Part shown: positions 27,711 through 36,380 of the stretch, piece after piece
Position numbering within the stretch: position 1 is the stretch's first letter
Layout of the letters: the number at the start of each line of letters is the position of its first letter
Source: Pedobacter roseus
Lineage (GTDB): Bacteria > Bacteroidota > Bacteroidia > Sphingobacteriales > Sphingobacteriaceae
DNA length: 64,000 nt
Assembly: GCF_014395225.1 (NCBI RefSeq)
Contig: NZ_CP060723.1
Span: 930,001 to 994,000, forward strand
Direction of reading: 5' to 3'
Notes under the pieces: model-generated
What the model was told of the DNA's origin: nothing
Databases searched by the model: none
What the model saw: only the letters and a program-made list of their open reading frames with translations
Translations under genes and position numbers: made by a program

Positions 27711-27744
27711 TTACGGATTTTACCTGATCCCGGTTTTGGAATTG

Positions 27745-28131
27745 TTAATCTATTGTAAAATAGTCGTCTGTATCTTCTTCCAGCGGGATATAGATTCTTT
27801 CCCATTCATTACCATCAACAATTTCCCAGGTATGCCCTTCCCCTGCAGTATCATTCGCTATTAGCACAATGCCTGGCTCAATGATAAAAGTTTCACCATT
27901 ACTTACCGTAAATTTCAGTTTGCCCTTGAGTGTAATTACATATTGACGACGTGGGGCAGGATGGGGGATTTTTTCTAAAGTGGAAACATCTGTTTGGGCG
28001 AAAAAGTAATTCGCATTAATGTGTTGTCGGATGGGAATTTTTCCATTCTCAAATGAACATTTGTCTCCTTCGATATTAATTAAACGGATGGCTTTTAAAT
28101 AATTTGGTGTTTCGGCTTGGTCTGTATTCAT
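27745..28131 (-). CDS. Cupin-like small protein
   Basis: The protein has 128 residues. HPAPRRQYVITLKGKLKF, FIIEPGIVLIANDTAGEGHTWEI and the final strand form a small jelly-roll with the cupin spacing, and His/Glu-type ligand positions are plausible in PAPRRQY and EGHTW. Function is unknown; related proteins are annotated as cupin-domain proteins. It lies 20 bp downstream of ogt on the same strand and probably forms an operon with it. Confidence 0.7.
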   Translation of the reverse strand: MNTDQAETPNYLKAIRLINIEGDKCSFENGKIPIRQHINANYFFAQTDVSTLEKIPHPAPRRQYVITLKGKLKFTVSNGETFIIEPGIVLIANDTAGEGHTWEIVDGNEWERIYIPLEEDTDDYFTID

Positions 28132-28151
28132 CTGCTAAAAAGTATATAGTT

Positions 28152-28631
28152 TTAAAATTTTAATTCTGTTTGTCCTTGTTGAGTAACCTCACGTTCGTGC
28201 TGTAACAGCCATTGTTTGCGCCATAAACCGCCGGCATAACCTACCAGTTTACCATTGCTGCCAATTACCCTGTGGCAAGGTACTACAATGGCAATATTAT
28301 TTTTTCCATTTGCCGAAGCGATTGCGCGGATAGCTAAAGGTTTATGTGCCGAAAATTTGGCGTAAGAAGTGGTTTCGCCATAAGGTATCGTTAATAAATT
28401 TTGCCATACTTCCTGCTGAAAATCGGTTCCTTTCTGTTGCATTGGGAAATCGAAATCGCGAAGCGTACCATTAAAATACTCTTTTAATTGATTGGCAACT
28501 TTTATGGTCAGTTCGTTTTCTGTCAAATCAGCAATATCTTTTTCTTCAAAAGTAACGGCATGCACAAAATCCTCATCAGCCAGGATGCTTAATTTGCCTA
28601 TAGGCGTTTCTATAACTGATGCGTAGTTCAT
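28152..28631 (-). CDS. ogt: Methylated-DNA-protein-cysteine S-methyltransferase
   Basis: The protein has 159 residues. The active site IVVPCHRVIGSNG holds the acceptor Cys119 in PCHRV, preceded by the helix-turn-helix segment ending ANGKNN and the GTDFQQEVWQNLLTIPYGET motif. It repairs O6-alkylguanine by irreversible transfer to the cysteine. It lacks an Ada N-terminal domain, so it is the Ogt type. A palindromic repeat (28639) starts 7 bp upstream of the start codon. Confidence 0.93.
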   Translation of the reverse strand: MNYASVIETPIGKLSILADEDFVHAVTFEEKDIADLTENELTIKVANQLKEYFNGTLRDFDFPMQQKGTDFQQEVWQNLLTIPYGETTSYAKFSAHKPLAIRAIASANGKNNIAIVVPCHRVIGSNGKLVGYAGGLWRKQWLLQHEREVTQQGQTELKF

Positions 28632-28638
28632 TTTTTTA

Positions 28639-28790
28639 CCACAGATTTACACAGATGAACACAGATTTTTGTGCATATTGTTTTTCTCCGTGTTTCTGTG
28701 CCTCAGTGGTCAATTATATTCTTAAATGATCAGGAACTTCAGTTGGCTGTGAAAATAAATACCATCTGTGTTTATCCTATTCATCTGTGG
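28639..28790. repeat. Large inverted repeat, CTGTGG family
   Basis: CCACAGATTTACACAGATGA begins the left arm (28639-28666); the right arm at 28764-28790 reads ATCTGTGTTTATCC and ends TTCATCTGTGG. A degenerate inner copy is seen around 28687-28712. It fills most of the ogt-ccmB spacer. Confidence 0.8.
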
Positions 28791-28884
28791 TCAAAACTTT
28801 TTTATATGTCTTCTAGCTACGTTAGCTATCAAACAAAATTACAACAATACAACAATAAAGCCATCCAACAATAAAGCAATTATT

Positions 28885-28892
28885 TATCTTTG
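28885..28892 (+). promoter_or_regulatory. Candidate -7 element of ccmB, near-leaderless
   Basis: TATCTTTG is followed by CGGTT and then the ccmB ATG at 28898. Confidence 0.6.
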
Positions 28893-28897
28893 CGGTT

Positions 28898-29563
28898 ATG
28901 CAATTGGCCAAAGAGGTTAAATATTTAATTCACAAGGAAGTATTATTAGAGTGGCGCTCCAAATATACCATTAACGGTGTGTTACTTTATGTGGTTTCTA
29001 CTATTTTTACCTGTTATCTGTCATTTGTAAGCCTTGGCGATAAATTAACCTGGAACGCCTTGTTCTGGATTATTATGCTTTTTGCTTCCATCAATGGTGT
29101 TTCGAAGAGTTTTTTACAGGAAACAAAAGGGCAACAGCTTTACAGTTACATTTTGGCCAGTCCGGCTGCGGTTTTAATCTCTAAAACGGTCTACAATACA
29201 CTCCTGATGCTGGTGCTCACCACCATCGCTTTGGGCTTTTATACTTTAGTTTTCGATTCCTTTACGCCACCCGACATGATACTATATTATGTAGCCGTGG
29301 TATTGGGTAGTATGAGTTTCTCTACGGTATTTACCATGGTTTCGGCCATTGCAAGTAAGGCGGGTAATGGGGGTATGCTAATGGCAATATTAAGCTTTCC
29401 AATTATTATACCGGTATTGATCCTTTTGATCAAACTGGCTAAAAATGCGGTAGATGGCTTGCCATGGGAAAATAGTTACGATGAAATTGCGATGTTGCTG
29501 GTGGTGAATGTGCTGATGGTGGCAACCTCTTTATTGTTATTTCCTTACCTTTGGAGGGATTAA
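28898..29563 (+). CDS. ccmB: Heme exporter CcmB
   Basis: The protein has 221 residues with six predicted membrane helices. KEVLLEWRSKYTINGVLLYVV at the N-terminus and the FLQETKGQQLYSYILASPA loop are the CcmB signature. With CcmA, CcmC and CcmD it forms the complex that loads heme onto CcmE. No ccmA ATPase lies in the cluster, so it must be encoded elsewhere. It is followed after a repeat by ccmC and ccmD. Confidence 0.9.
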   Translation: MQLAKEVKYLIHKEVLLEWRSKYTINGVLLYVVSTIFTCYLSFVSLGDKLTWNALFWIIMLFASINGVSKSFLQETKGQQLYSYILASPAAVLISKTVYNTLLMLVLTTIALGFYTLVFDSFTPPDMILYYVAVVLGSMSFSTVFTMVSAIASKAGNGGMLMAILSFPIIIPVLILLIKLAKNAVDGLPWENSYDEIAMLLVVNVLMVATSLLLFPYLWRD

Positions 29564-29565
29564 AA

Positions 29566-29671
29566 AATGATTGAATGAAAGAATGATTGAATTATAGAAT
29601 GAGAAATCCTTTATGATTATTTAAGGCAGAAGAAAAGACCATTCTCTCATTCAAAACTCAATCATTCAAAA
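29566..29671. repeat. Inverted repeat, GATTGAATGA / TCATTCAATC family
   Basis: AATGATTGAATGAAAGAATG on the left faces ATTCTCTCATTC and CAATCATTCAAAATT on the right. The same family occurs at 50239-50309 before dnaJ. Confidence 0.7.
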
Positions 29672-29681
29672 TTATATATGT

Positions 29682-30344
29682 ATGCATAAAACCTGGTGGA
29701 AAATTTTAGGCTCAGTTTTAGTAATTTATACTGCAATTGCAGGATTGTTGCTGGGAGTGCCTCATTTAGCTATTTTAAACGAAACAATCCGTAACCTGTA
29801 TTTCCATGTTCCGATGTGGTTTGCCATGATTGTTCTTTTTTCAATTTCTGTTTTTTACAGCGTAAAATCGTTGAGTAGCAAAAGTGAAATAGACGATATA
29901 AAAGCCGTAGAAAGTGTAAATGCGGGAATTATTTTTGGCCTTTTAGGTTTAATTACCGGTGCCATCTGGGCTAAATATACCTGGGGTCAGTTTTGGAGCT
30001 TCGATCCGAAACAGAATTTTGCAGCCATATCTATCTTATTATACTTTGCATACCTCATTCTCCGCAATGCGATAGACGAGGAGCAAAAAAGGGCTAAAAT
30101 TTCGGCCATTTACAATATTTTTGCCTTCCCGATGATGGTGGTATTGCTTTTTGTGCTTCCACGTTTAAAAGATTCATTACATCCGGGTAATGGTGGTAAC
30201 CCTGGTTTTAACAGTTACGATTTAGATAGCCGCATGCGTATGGTATTTTATCCGGCATGTTTAGGCTGGATATTAATCGGTTACTGGGTGTACACCATCC
30301 GTTTCAGAATTCGTTCAATAGAAAACAAACAACAACATAACTAA
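29682..30344 (+). CDS. ccmC: Cytochrome c biogenesis protein CcmC
   Basis: The protein has 220 residues and six helices. It has the heme-handling tryptophan-rich motif WGQFWSFDPK (101-110, a WWD-type loop with Phe at one Trp position) and flanking His42 in YFHVPMWF. CcmC delivers heme to CcmE. It overlaps nothing but is separated from ccmD by a single base, so the two are coupled. Confidence 0.9.
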   Translation: MHKTWWKILGSVLVIYTAIAGLLLGVPHLAILNETIRNLYFHVPMWFAMIVLFSISVFYSVKSLSSKSEIDDIKAVESVNAGIIFGLLGLITGAIWAKYTWGQFWSFDPKQNFAAISILLYFAYLILRNAIDEEQKRAKISAIYNIFAFPMMVVLLFVLPRLKDSLHPGNGGNPGFNSYDLDSRMRMVFYPACLGWILIGYWVYTIRFRIRSIENKQQHN

Positions 30345-30345
30345 A

Positions 30346-30564
30346 ATGAAGAAGATATTTTTCTCCCTAATATTATTGATGGCCACCATGCAGTTATTTG
30401 CACAGGACAATGGCGTTGAAATGGCTGATAGCCTTCGCAGCAGCGGAAAAATTTATGTTGTTGTAATCTGTATCGTGATTATACTGGTTGGCCTGCTGGC
30501 TTATCTTTTCACTATTGATAAAAGATTAAAGAAAATCGAAAAAGAAAACCACATTAATAAATAA
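30346..30564 (+). CDS. CcmD family protein
   Basis: The protein has 72 residues. An N-terminal hydrophobic segment ending LFAQ looks like a signal peptide, and a single membrane helix (about 36-57) is followed by the basic stretch IDKRLKKIEKE. This is the CcmD layout: a tiny membrane protein that helps release heme-loaded CcmE. It starts one base after the ccmC stop. The signal peptide is longer than in proteobacterial CcmD. Confidence 0.78.
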   Translation: MKKIFFSLILLMATMQLFAQDNGVEMADSLRSSGKIYVVVICIVIILVGLLAYLFTIDKRLKKIEKENHINK

Positions 30565-30601
30565 AAAGGGGACTTAATTACGATAGTCCAAATTAATTTT
30601 T

Positions 30602-30637
30602 AAAGGAGATCAAAATTATATTGATCTCCTTTTTTTA
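30602..30637 (+). terminator. Strong terminator after ccmD
   Basis: A perfect 12-bp stem AAAGGAGATCAA / TTGATCTCCTTT with a 7-nt loop is followed by a T run. Confidence 0.92.
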
Positions 30638-31000
30638 TGTCTTATTTCTGATGCAAAATTTATGATATTCGTAATTATTATGGTGTTTTTGTTTGTCGAT
30701 TAATCAGTATTGTAATAAAACGGCCTTGTGGATATTTTTTTTATAATTTTTTTTTCAATGGAATAAGCAATAATAAAACCTATAAAAATAGTCGTTTTAA
30801 TCATGTCGAAGGATCAATATATCCCTGTTTAAACCTGTTTAAATATAGTTTTTGAACAGTTTTGCATAATCGGTATAAAACCCTTTTCAAAGCCTCAATA
30901 AGGTGGTGTTAGCTGTACACTAAGTCTTTTTGCATTTGGATATGTGCAGTTTTTTTAGGCAATTTTGCACCGAAAACTTATTCAATATAAAAAATAAATA
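30638..31000 (+). promoter_or_regulatory. Long 5' region of glutamate dehydrogenase
   Basis: This gene-free AT-rich stretch has two adjacent direct copies of CCTGTTTAAA (30824-30843), followed by GAACAG, which inverts part of the word. A weak -7-like CAATTTTG lies about 33 nt before the ATG. It may bind a regulator of gdhA; nothing else is identified. Confidence 0.4.
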
Positions 31001-32422
31001 ATGGCTAATCTAGCAGACGAGAACAAGTTCTTTGCAGATGTTTGTAAAAACTTTGACAGTGCGGCTCAATTCACCAATCATCCGGAAGGTTTATTGAACC
31101 AGATTAAAACATGTAATAGTGTATATCGTTTCCAATTTCCAATCCGCCGCGGAAACGGTTTTGAAGTAATTGACGCCTGGCGTGTAGAGCACTCTCACCA
31201 CATGAGCCCTACAAAGGGTGGTATACGTTACAGCGAAATGGTTAACGAAGATGAGGTGATGGCACTTGCAGCTCTAATGACTTACAAATGTGCTATTGTT
31301 AACGTTCCATTTGGCGGTGCAAAAGGTGGTATTAAAATCAATACTAAACAATACAGTGTTGCCGAACTGGAAACCATTACCCGTCGTTATACAACAGAAT
31401 TAATTAAGAAAAACTTTATCGGTCCTGGTATTGATGTTCCTGCTCCTGATTATGGATCTGGTGAGCGCGAAATGAGCTGGATTGCCGATACTTATATGAC
31501 CATGAACCCAGGTCAGCTTGATGCATTGGGTTGCGTAACTGGTAAACCAATTGCTTTACACGGTATCCGTGGACGTAAAGAGGCTACCGGTCGTGGTGTG
31601 GCTTATGCCGTACGTGAGTGTGTAGACGTGGCAGAAGATATGGCTAAAATCGGTTTTAAAGCTGGTTTAGGCGATAAAAGAGTAATTGTTCAAGGTTTAG
31701 GTAATGTGGGTTACCACTCTGCTAAATTCTTAGCTGAGTTTGGTGCTACCATTGTTGGCCTTTGCGAATTTGAAGGCGCCATTTACAATGCCAATGGTTT
31801 AAACGTTGACGAGGTTTTTGCACACCGTAAAAATACAGGATCAATCCTGGATTTCCCGGGTGCTACAAGCTTCAAAAACTCGATGGAAGGTTTAGAGCAA
31901 GATTGCGATATTATCGTTCCTGCGGCTTTAGAAAACCAGTTTACTGAGCTTAACATCCGTAACATTAAAGCGAAAATTATTGCTGAAGGTGCAAACGGAC
32001 CAACTACACCAGAAGCTGAAGCCATTTTTACCGAAATGGGTGGTATCATCATCCCGGATATGTACTGTAACGCTGGTGGTGTAACGGTTTCTTATTTCGA
32101 GTGGTTAAAAAACCTTTCACACGTAGCTTTTGGCCGTATGGAGAACCGTTATGCGGCTAACTCGAATGCCAACTTAATTGCTACTTTAGAGAACTTAACC
32201 GGTAAGACCATCCTTCCTGAGCACCGTTTAATGATTGTTAAAGGTGCATCAGAAATGGAACTGGTAAACTCTGGTTTAGAAGATACTATGATCCATTCTT
32301 ACCACGAAATCCGCGAAACATTGATGACTAAACCAGGTACGCAGACTTTAAGAACTGCTGCTTTTGTAAATTCAATTGATAAAATTGCGGTTTCTTATAT
32401 GAATTTAGGCGTTTGGCCGTAA
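31001..32422 (+). CDS. gdhA: Glutamate dehydrogenase (Glu/Leu/Phe/Val dehydrogenase family)
   Basis: The protein has 473 residues. MSPTKGGIRYSEMV and NVPFGGAKGGIKIN contain the substrate and catalytic lysines; the Rossmann motif GLGNVGYHSAKFL binds NAD(P), and EGANGPTTPEA follows. It interconverts glutamate and 2-oxoglutarate with ammonia. Its length and sequence fit the hexameric GDH subfamily. It is monocistronic with a long 5' region and a strong terminator, and it separates the two parts of the ccm genes. Confidence 0.93.
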   Translation: MANLADENKFFADVCKNFDSAAQFTNHPEGLLNQIKTCNSVYRFQFPIRRGNGFEVIDAWRVEHSHHMSPTKGGIRYSEMVNEDEVMALAALMTYKCAIVNVPFGGAKGGIKINTKQYSVAELETITRRYTTELIKKNFIGPGIDVPAPDYGSGEREMSWIADTYMTMNPGQLDALGCVTGKPIALHGIRGRKEATGRGVAYAVRECVDVAEDMAKIGFKAGLGDKRVIVQGLGNVGYHSAKFLAEFGATIVGLCEFEGAIYNANGLNVDEVFAHRKNTGSILDFPGATSFKNSMEGLEQDCDIIVPAALENQFTELNIRNIKAKIIAEGANGPTTPEAEAIFTEMGGIIIPDMYCNAGGVTVSYFEWLKNLSHVAFGRMENRYAANSNANLIATLENLTGKTILPEHRLMIVKGASEMELVNSGLEDTMIHSYHEIRETLMTKPGTQTLRTAAFVNSIDKIAVSYMNLGVWP

Positions 32423-32431
32423 CCGACTAAT

Positions 32432-32567
32432 CGTCATTGCGAATCCTGGTTTTTCATCAGGATGAAGCAATCTTATCGAAAAGCCCTGCAGAATTTAAAA
32501 ACTGCAGGGCTTTTTTTATGTAATAGTCGTCATTGCAAGGAGGTACGACGAAGCAATCTTTTATCAT
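32432..32567. repeat. Two GTCATTGC-type dispersed repeats flanking the terminator
   Basis: TCGTCATTGCGAATCCTG (32431-32448) is partly inverted at 32457-32471, and GTCGTCATTGCAAGG with GACGAAGCAATC follows at 32527-32560. They share the TCGTCATTGC word with 3734-3743. Confidence 0.7.
32482..32517 (+). terminator. Strong terminator after gdhA
   Basis: A perfect 10-bp stem AGCCCTGCAG / CTGCAGGGCT is followed by a run of seven T. Confidence 0.92.
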
Positions 32568-32741
32568 AGTATTTTATACATTCTTACCGTTTTTGTTTTG
32601 GAAATGAAAGGACTGTGTTTCGTAGTGGTGGGTCGGCCCTGCTGTACATCCTGCCGATAGAAGGATCGGCATCCGTCCCATCAGGTTTATTATTAAACGT
32701 ACAGGTTATGAAATTACGGCTAGAGTTTATTTCTAAAGTGG

Positions 32742-32827
32742 TCGTCATTTCGACTGAAGCGCAGCGCAACGGAGAAATCTTTAAATTTGTTATTCCAAAG
32801 ATTTCTCGGCTGCGCTCGAAATGACGA
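32742..32827. repeat. Long palindromic element, TCGTCATTTCGA family
   Basis: Outer arms TCGTCATTTCGA (32742-32753) and TCGAAATGACGA (32816-32827) are perfect, as are inner arms GAGAAATCTTT (32772-32782) and AAAGATTTCTC (32797-32807). The whole element can fold into one long hairpin. The outer arms recur exactly at 55568-55579 and 55632-55643. Confidence 0.9.
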
Positions 32828-32837
32828 TCTTTCTATT

Positions 32838-34184
32838 TCATAAACTTTTCAAAATCTGATATAACGAATTAATATTTCCGTCTTTCAATTCAAGTTTACC
32901 ATCAATCTCAACTTTTTTATTATCCAATAACTTTCCTTTAACCTCTAAACGCTTCAGCGTTTTAAAATAGCTGGTCACAAAAGGCGTTTCCAATTGTTGG
33001 CCCAATTTGATCAGATCAACATTTAAATAAAGAAAATCTGTTGAAGCAACTTTTGAGGTTAAAATGTTCTGCTTTTCAAGCGTCGAGAAATTTAAGTTTT
33101 CCTGGTTGCTCTTCACAAACACTTTATAAAGCGGAAAAGCATTTTTATTTACAGTATTGCTATCAGAATTGATCAATCCCTGCCTGATCAGGTAATTTTT
33201 TAGTCCATTACCTTTCGAACCAATATTAACAGAGATGGAAGGGATGTTGCGCTTTTGTAAGCTTACTTTTTCAACCTTTTCAAAATCGTCGTTATATTCG
33301 TAGGTGATAACAGAATCGGTTTGTGTAGTTGATTTTGTCCATTCAAAATCAAGATTTCCATTGTAATACTTGATTAAGCTATCCTGCTCTAAAACAAGAT
33401 CTTTGAACTTATAAATTTTGTCTGTACTAGGTTTTAGCTTAGCATTTAACCAAAAAGAAACTGTGTTGTTTTGGCTTAATTGGTGGTGTACAGGCTGAGT
33501 TGAAGGCAAAATATCTTTGGCTAAAAAAGCATTGCTAAAATTTATGCTACCGCTTTTAAAGTCAATCCAGCCATTATTTTCTCCATTGGTAAATACCAAA
33601 TGCTGTTTCTGGTCCAAAGCTTCTTTAAACGGGCTTTCATTCGCTTTAACCATATTTTTCTGCTTTAGAACATCAATCAAAATAGGTTCAAAGTCTTTAA
33701 TCTGGGTCGTTATTACCACCGCCACCGCTTTGTTGTTGTAACAAAGCACTAAATTCCCCAATCTGGATTTGGCGGTAGTTATGCCTTTAGCGTTTTTTGC
33801 AACCTGCAGGTGAAGCACATTTTTAGCGAAATTTTCAAAATCTGCACTGTTTTTGATCTCCAAACGGGAAAATACAGTGCCAGCAGGCTGTCCACTTAAA
33901 TGATATAAATAAATGCTGGCAGGAATCGCTAATCCTGTTGCTAGCTTATCTGTTTTAATGGCATTATCTTTTTTAACATCAGATTTTAAATAATAGCCAG
34001 GATTACCGAGCATATTCAAAGCTATTGTTTGATAAAGCTCATCAACATTGATTTTTATGATGCCTGTAACATTTTTTGGAATCAATGTTTGTCCTGCCTG
34101 ATATCTCCGGTATTTTAAAACACCAGCAAAAAAAATAAGCAGCAATATTACTATCGCTGCTGTTATTTTTAGAAATTTTTTCAT
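32838..34184 (-). CDS. Membrane-anchored protein related to the DUF4836 neighbour
   Basis: The protein has 448 residues with one N-terminal helix (about 6-24) and a large extracytoplasmic part. The opening LIPKNVTGIIKINVDELYQ parallels LVKKIPSNAFTVATIKGDN of the next gene upstream, and the final section has repeated strand/loop units (VEVKGKLLDNKKVEIDGKLEL-like). I recognise no catalytic motif. It is the last gene of a three-gene minus-strand cluster; shared ancestry with DUF4836 is inferred. Confidence 0.6.
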   Translation of the reverse strand: MKKFLKITAAIVILLLIFFAGVLKYRRYQAGQTLIPKNVTGIIKINVDELYQTIALNMLGNPGYYLKSDVKKDNAIKTDKLATGLAIPASIYLYHLSGQPAGTVFSRLEIKNSADFENFAKNVLHLQVAKNAKGITTAKSRLGNLVLCYNNKAVAVVITTQIKDFEPILIDVLKQKNMVKANESPFKEALDQKQHLVFTNGENNGWIDFKSGSINFSNAFLAKDILPSTQPVHHQLSQNNTVSFWLNAKLKPSTDKIYKFKDLVLEQDSLIKYYNGNLDFEWTKSTTQTDSVITYEYNDDFEKVEKVSLQKRNIPSISVNIGSKGNGLKNYLIRQGLINSDSNTVNKNAFPLYKVFVKSNQENLNFSTLEKQNILTSKVASTDFLYLNVDLIKLGQQLETPFVTSYFKTLKRLEVKGKLLDNKKVEIDGKLELKDGNINSLYQILKSL

Positions 34185-34186
34185 TT

Positions 34187-34252
34187 AGATTGGTTCATTC
34201 GTTCACTGGTCATTAGTTATTGCAAACCGCCAACTGTTAACTGGCAACTGGT
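34187..34252. repeat. Dispersed repeat, GGTTCATTCGTTCACTGG family
   Basis: GGTTCATTCGTTCACTGGTC followed by CCAACTGTTAACTGGCAACTGG fills the spacer between the two DUF4836-type genes. The first word recurs at 42312-42380. Confidence 0.6.
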
Positions 34253-36310
34253 CTATTTGGCCGCATTCTCAATTAGCGAAAACAAATATTTCAACGCATT
34301 TTCATGCCCGTTCGGGATTTCTGCGCTGATATCTGCTGAAACCAATCTGCCTTTTATCGGGTTCGATTTCATGTACACGTTACCCATTTTTTCTAGCGTA
34401 CTGTTAAATTTCTTAGCGGTTTCTACACCGCCAATTTCCGAATCAGGCACTTTACCTACCAGGTTTTGAGCATTGAACAAAAAGCTGAAATTATTTTTGC
34501 TCAACAGGTCTTTGTGCAGTTTGCTGATTTTATTGTTGTATTGATTATTGCTAATACTTTGCATCTCGCTTAACGAATTGCCAAAAAACACAATTCCGTC
34601 TTTAATCATAAAGTAAATATCAATCGGGCTTTTTTTCTCCTGGATTTTATAAATATTGTTCTCAACCGTTACCATGTTTTTATGGATGCCATATTTAATC
34701 AGTTTGTCGATCAACCGGGTATCTTCAGACGAAAACATGAAAAGAAAATCAGGTAAAGTTTCATTTTTGGTTTTCGTTACCTCTTTTTGCTTGTAATCAT
34801 CGTCATATTCGTAAGTGGTATAAGTAACTTCTTTGGTTTTTAATCCGTTAATTACAAATAATGCATCACCTTTAATTACCTTGCTTACTGCTTCTTCATC
34901 TAACAATAGACTGAAGAGTTCAGTGCCAAGATCAATTTCTTCGTCCATTTTGGCGCCCAGGAAAGAACCATAAGTTTGCTTTAATAATTTCGGAAATTCT
35001 TCTAAATACGCTTTGGTATCAATAGAATAGCTCATAAAACCCAAAGCTTTTTCGCTGTTTACATATTTCAGAAATTTTTTGTTCAACTTTCTGTTCATGA
35101 TTTTTTTATAAGCATCAGCCTGTTCCTGAGCCAGCTCTAAGCCTGTAGAAATACGGAAACTTTTGTCATCCATAAAAAGTTTGGCGTTTAAACTGCCATA
35201 ACCTTTCATAAGGCCTGCTTTCCCATAAGTGCCAAATTCGGGCGCAATTGAATTGTAAACATCCTGTAAGCTCGATACCCAAAGCTCTGCTATCGCTTTG
35301 TTATCCAAACTTGCGGTATAAGATTTATTCGTTTCGATAGACTCGTAAGTACCGTTGAAAATCTGATCCGCCTGAGCAGTCATCCAGGTAAATGCCAGTG
35401 CTTTTTTCTTTAAATCTTCTTCTTTAAGTGCTTGCTGGTATTCATTATAATGTTTATCGTTTTCGCCCTGATTATAAGTTGCAGCTTCTGCCACATCAGC
35501 AGAAACATAGGCTGCAGCACTATCTCTTACCACATCATCGGGCATATCTGGCGCGATTTCATCATTAATAAAACCATCACTAACCGGCTTTTTCTTTTTA
35601 ACAGCCGTAGATTTTTTTAGTGTTTTACCTTTAGTGGCTTTTTTAGTTGGTTTTTTCTTTTTATTAGTAGTTTTAGTTTTTTTAGAGGGTTTTACTTTAG
35701 CGGGAGTATCAATCTCTTCAGGATAAGCAACGGTAGCTACCGAATCTACAGCCACAGCGGTACTGTCTGTTACGGTAGTATCCCATCCATATTTTGTGTA
35801 CTTTATGCCATAACGGGCAGATTTAACCGAATCTGCAAAAAATGAACCCCTGATGCTTCCTGTTACAAAATAAAGCATGTTATTGTTCCACTTGATGATA
35901 CTCGTGCTATCAGGTAAAACCATCGTACGGACATCGCCCTGCTGTGTAAATTTCTTCTCTTTATTTTCGATCAGGCTTTCAAATTTCCTGGCATCTTTTA
36001 TCGGGATCAAAAAACAGTTGTAAGTAATACTATCGCTCAACTGGTTGAAGTAATACATGTTTTTCTCCAGGTTAATGCCGAAATCTTCAATACTGGTGAA
36101 ATTTTTATCCAATGATTTAGAGGTTTCCGTTAATAATTTTTTGCCTACAAACGATTCGTTAAAATCTTTTACAAACATCAGTTTAAAAACATTGTCGCCT
36201 TTAATGGTGGCGACGGTAAAAGCATTTGATGGAATTTTCTTGACCAGATCTTGCGCCTTAGCCAGATTGAATGATAAAAAGAGGGAGATTGCAATTAGAA
36301 TTTTTTTCAT
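34253..36310 (-). CDS. DUF4836 family secreted protein with lysine-rich insert
   Basis: The protein has 685 residues with a signal peptide ending AKAQ (residue 20). The N-terminal VKKIPSNAFTVATIKGDNVF and later GKKLLTET, FLFMFSSEDTRLIDKLI and ISADIPNG-like ISAEIPNGHENALKY segments fit the DUF4836 family of Bacteroidota. Residues 205-242 are an unusual insert in which half the residues are lysine. Function is unknown. It is probably periplasmic or surface-associated and is cotranscribed with genes on both sides. Confidence 0.75.
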   Translation of the reverse strand: MKKILIAISLFLSFNLAKAQDLVKKIPSNAFTVATIKGDNVFKLMFVKDFNESFVGKKLLTETSKSLDKNFTSIEDFGINLEKNMYYFNQLSDSITYNCFLIPIKDARKFESLIENKEKKFTQQGDVRTMVLPDSTSIIKWNNNMLYFVTGSIRGSFFADSVKSARYGIKYTKYGWDTTVTDSTAVAVDSVATVAYPEEIDTPAKVKPSKKTKTTNKKKKPTKKATKGKTLKKSTAVKKKKPVSDGFINDEIAPDMPDDVVRDSAAAYVSADVAEAATYNQGENDKHYNEYQQALKEEDLKKKALAFTWMTAQADQIFNGTYESIETNKSYTASLDNKAIAELWVSSLQDVYNSIAPEFGTYGKAGLMKGYGSLNAKLFMDDKSFRISTGLELAQEQADAYKKIMNRKLNKKFLKYVNSEKALGFMSYSIDTKAYLEEFPKLLKQTYGSFLGAKMDEEIDLGTELFSLLLDEEAVSKVIKGDALFVINGLKTKEVTYTTYEYDDDYKQKEVTKTKNETLPDFLFMFSSEDTRLIDKLIKYGIHKNMVTVENNIYKIQEKKSPIDIYFMIKDGIVFFGNSLSEMQSISNNQYNNKISKLHKDLLSKNNFSFLFNAQNLVGKVPDSEIGGVETAKKFNSTLEKMGNVYMKSNPIKGRLVSADISAEIPNGHENALKYLFSLIENAAK

Positions 36311-36380
36311 TTAGATAGATTTTTTAGAGATGATGGTCGTGTTTACGTTCCGGGCCTTTTGACCAAAAACCACGATGATT

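Noticed and set aside
28671..28874. 67-codon open frame before ccmB
   Set aside because: Runs through the arms of the CTGTGG repeat and has no coding character.
32615..32824. Overlapping small frames after gdhA
   Set aside because: All lie in dispersed palindromes and show no family similarity.
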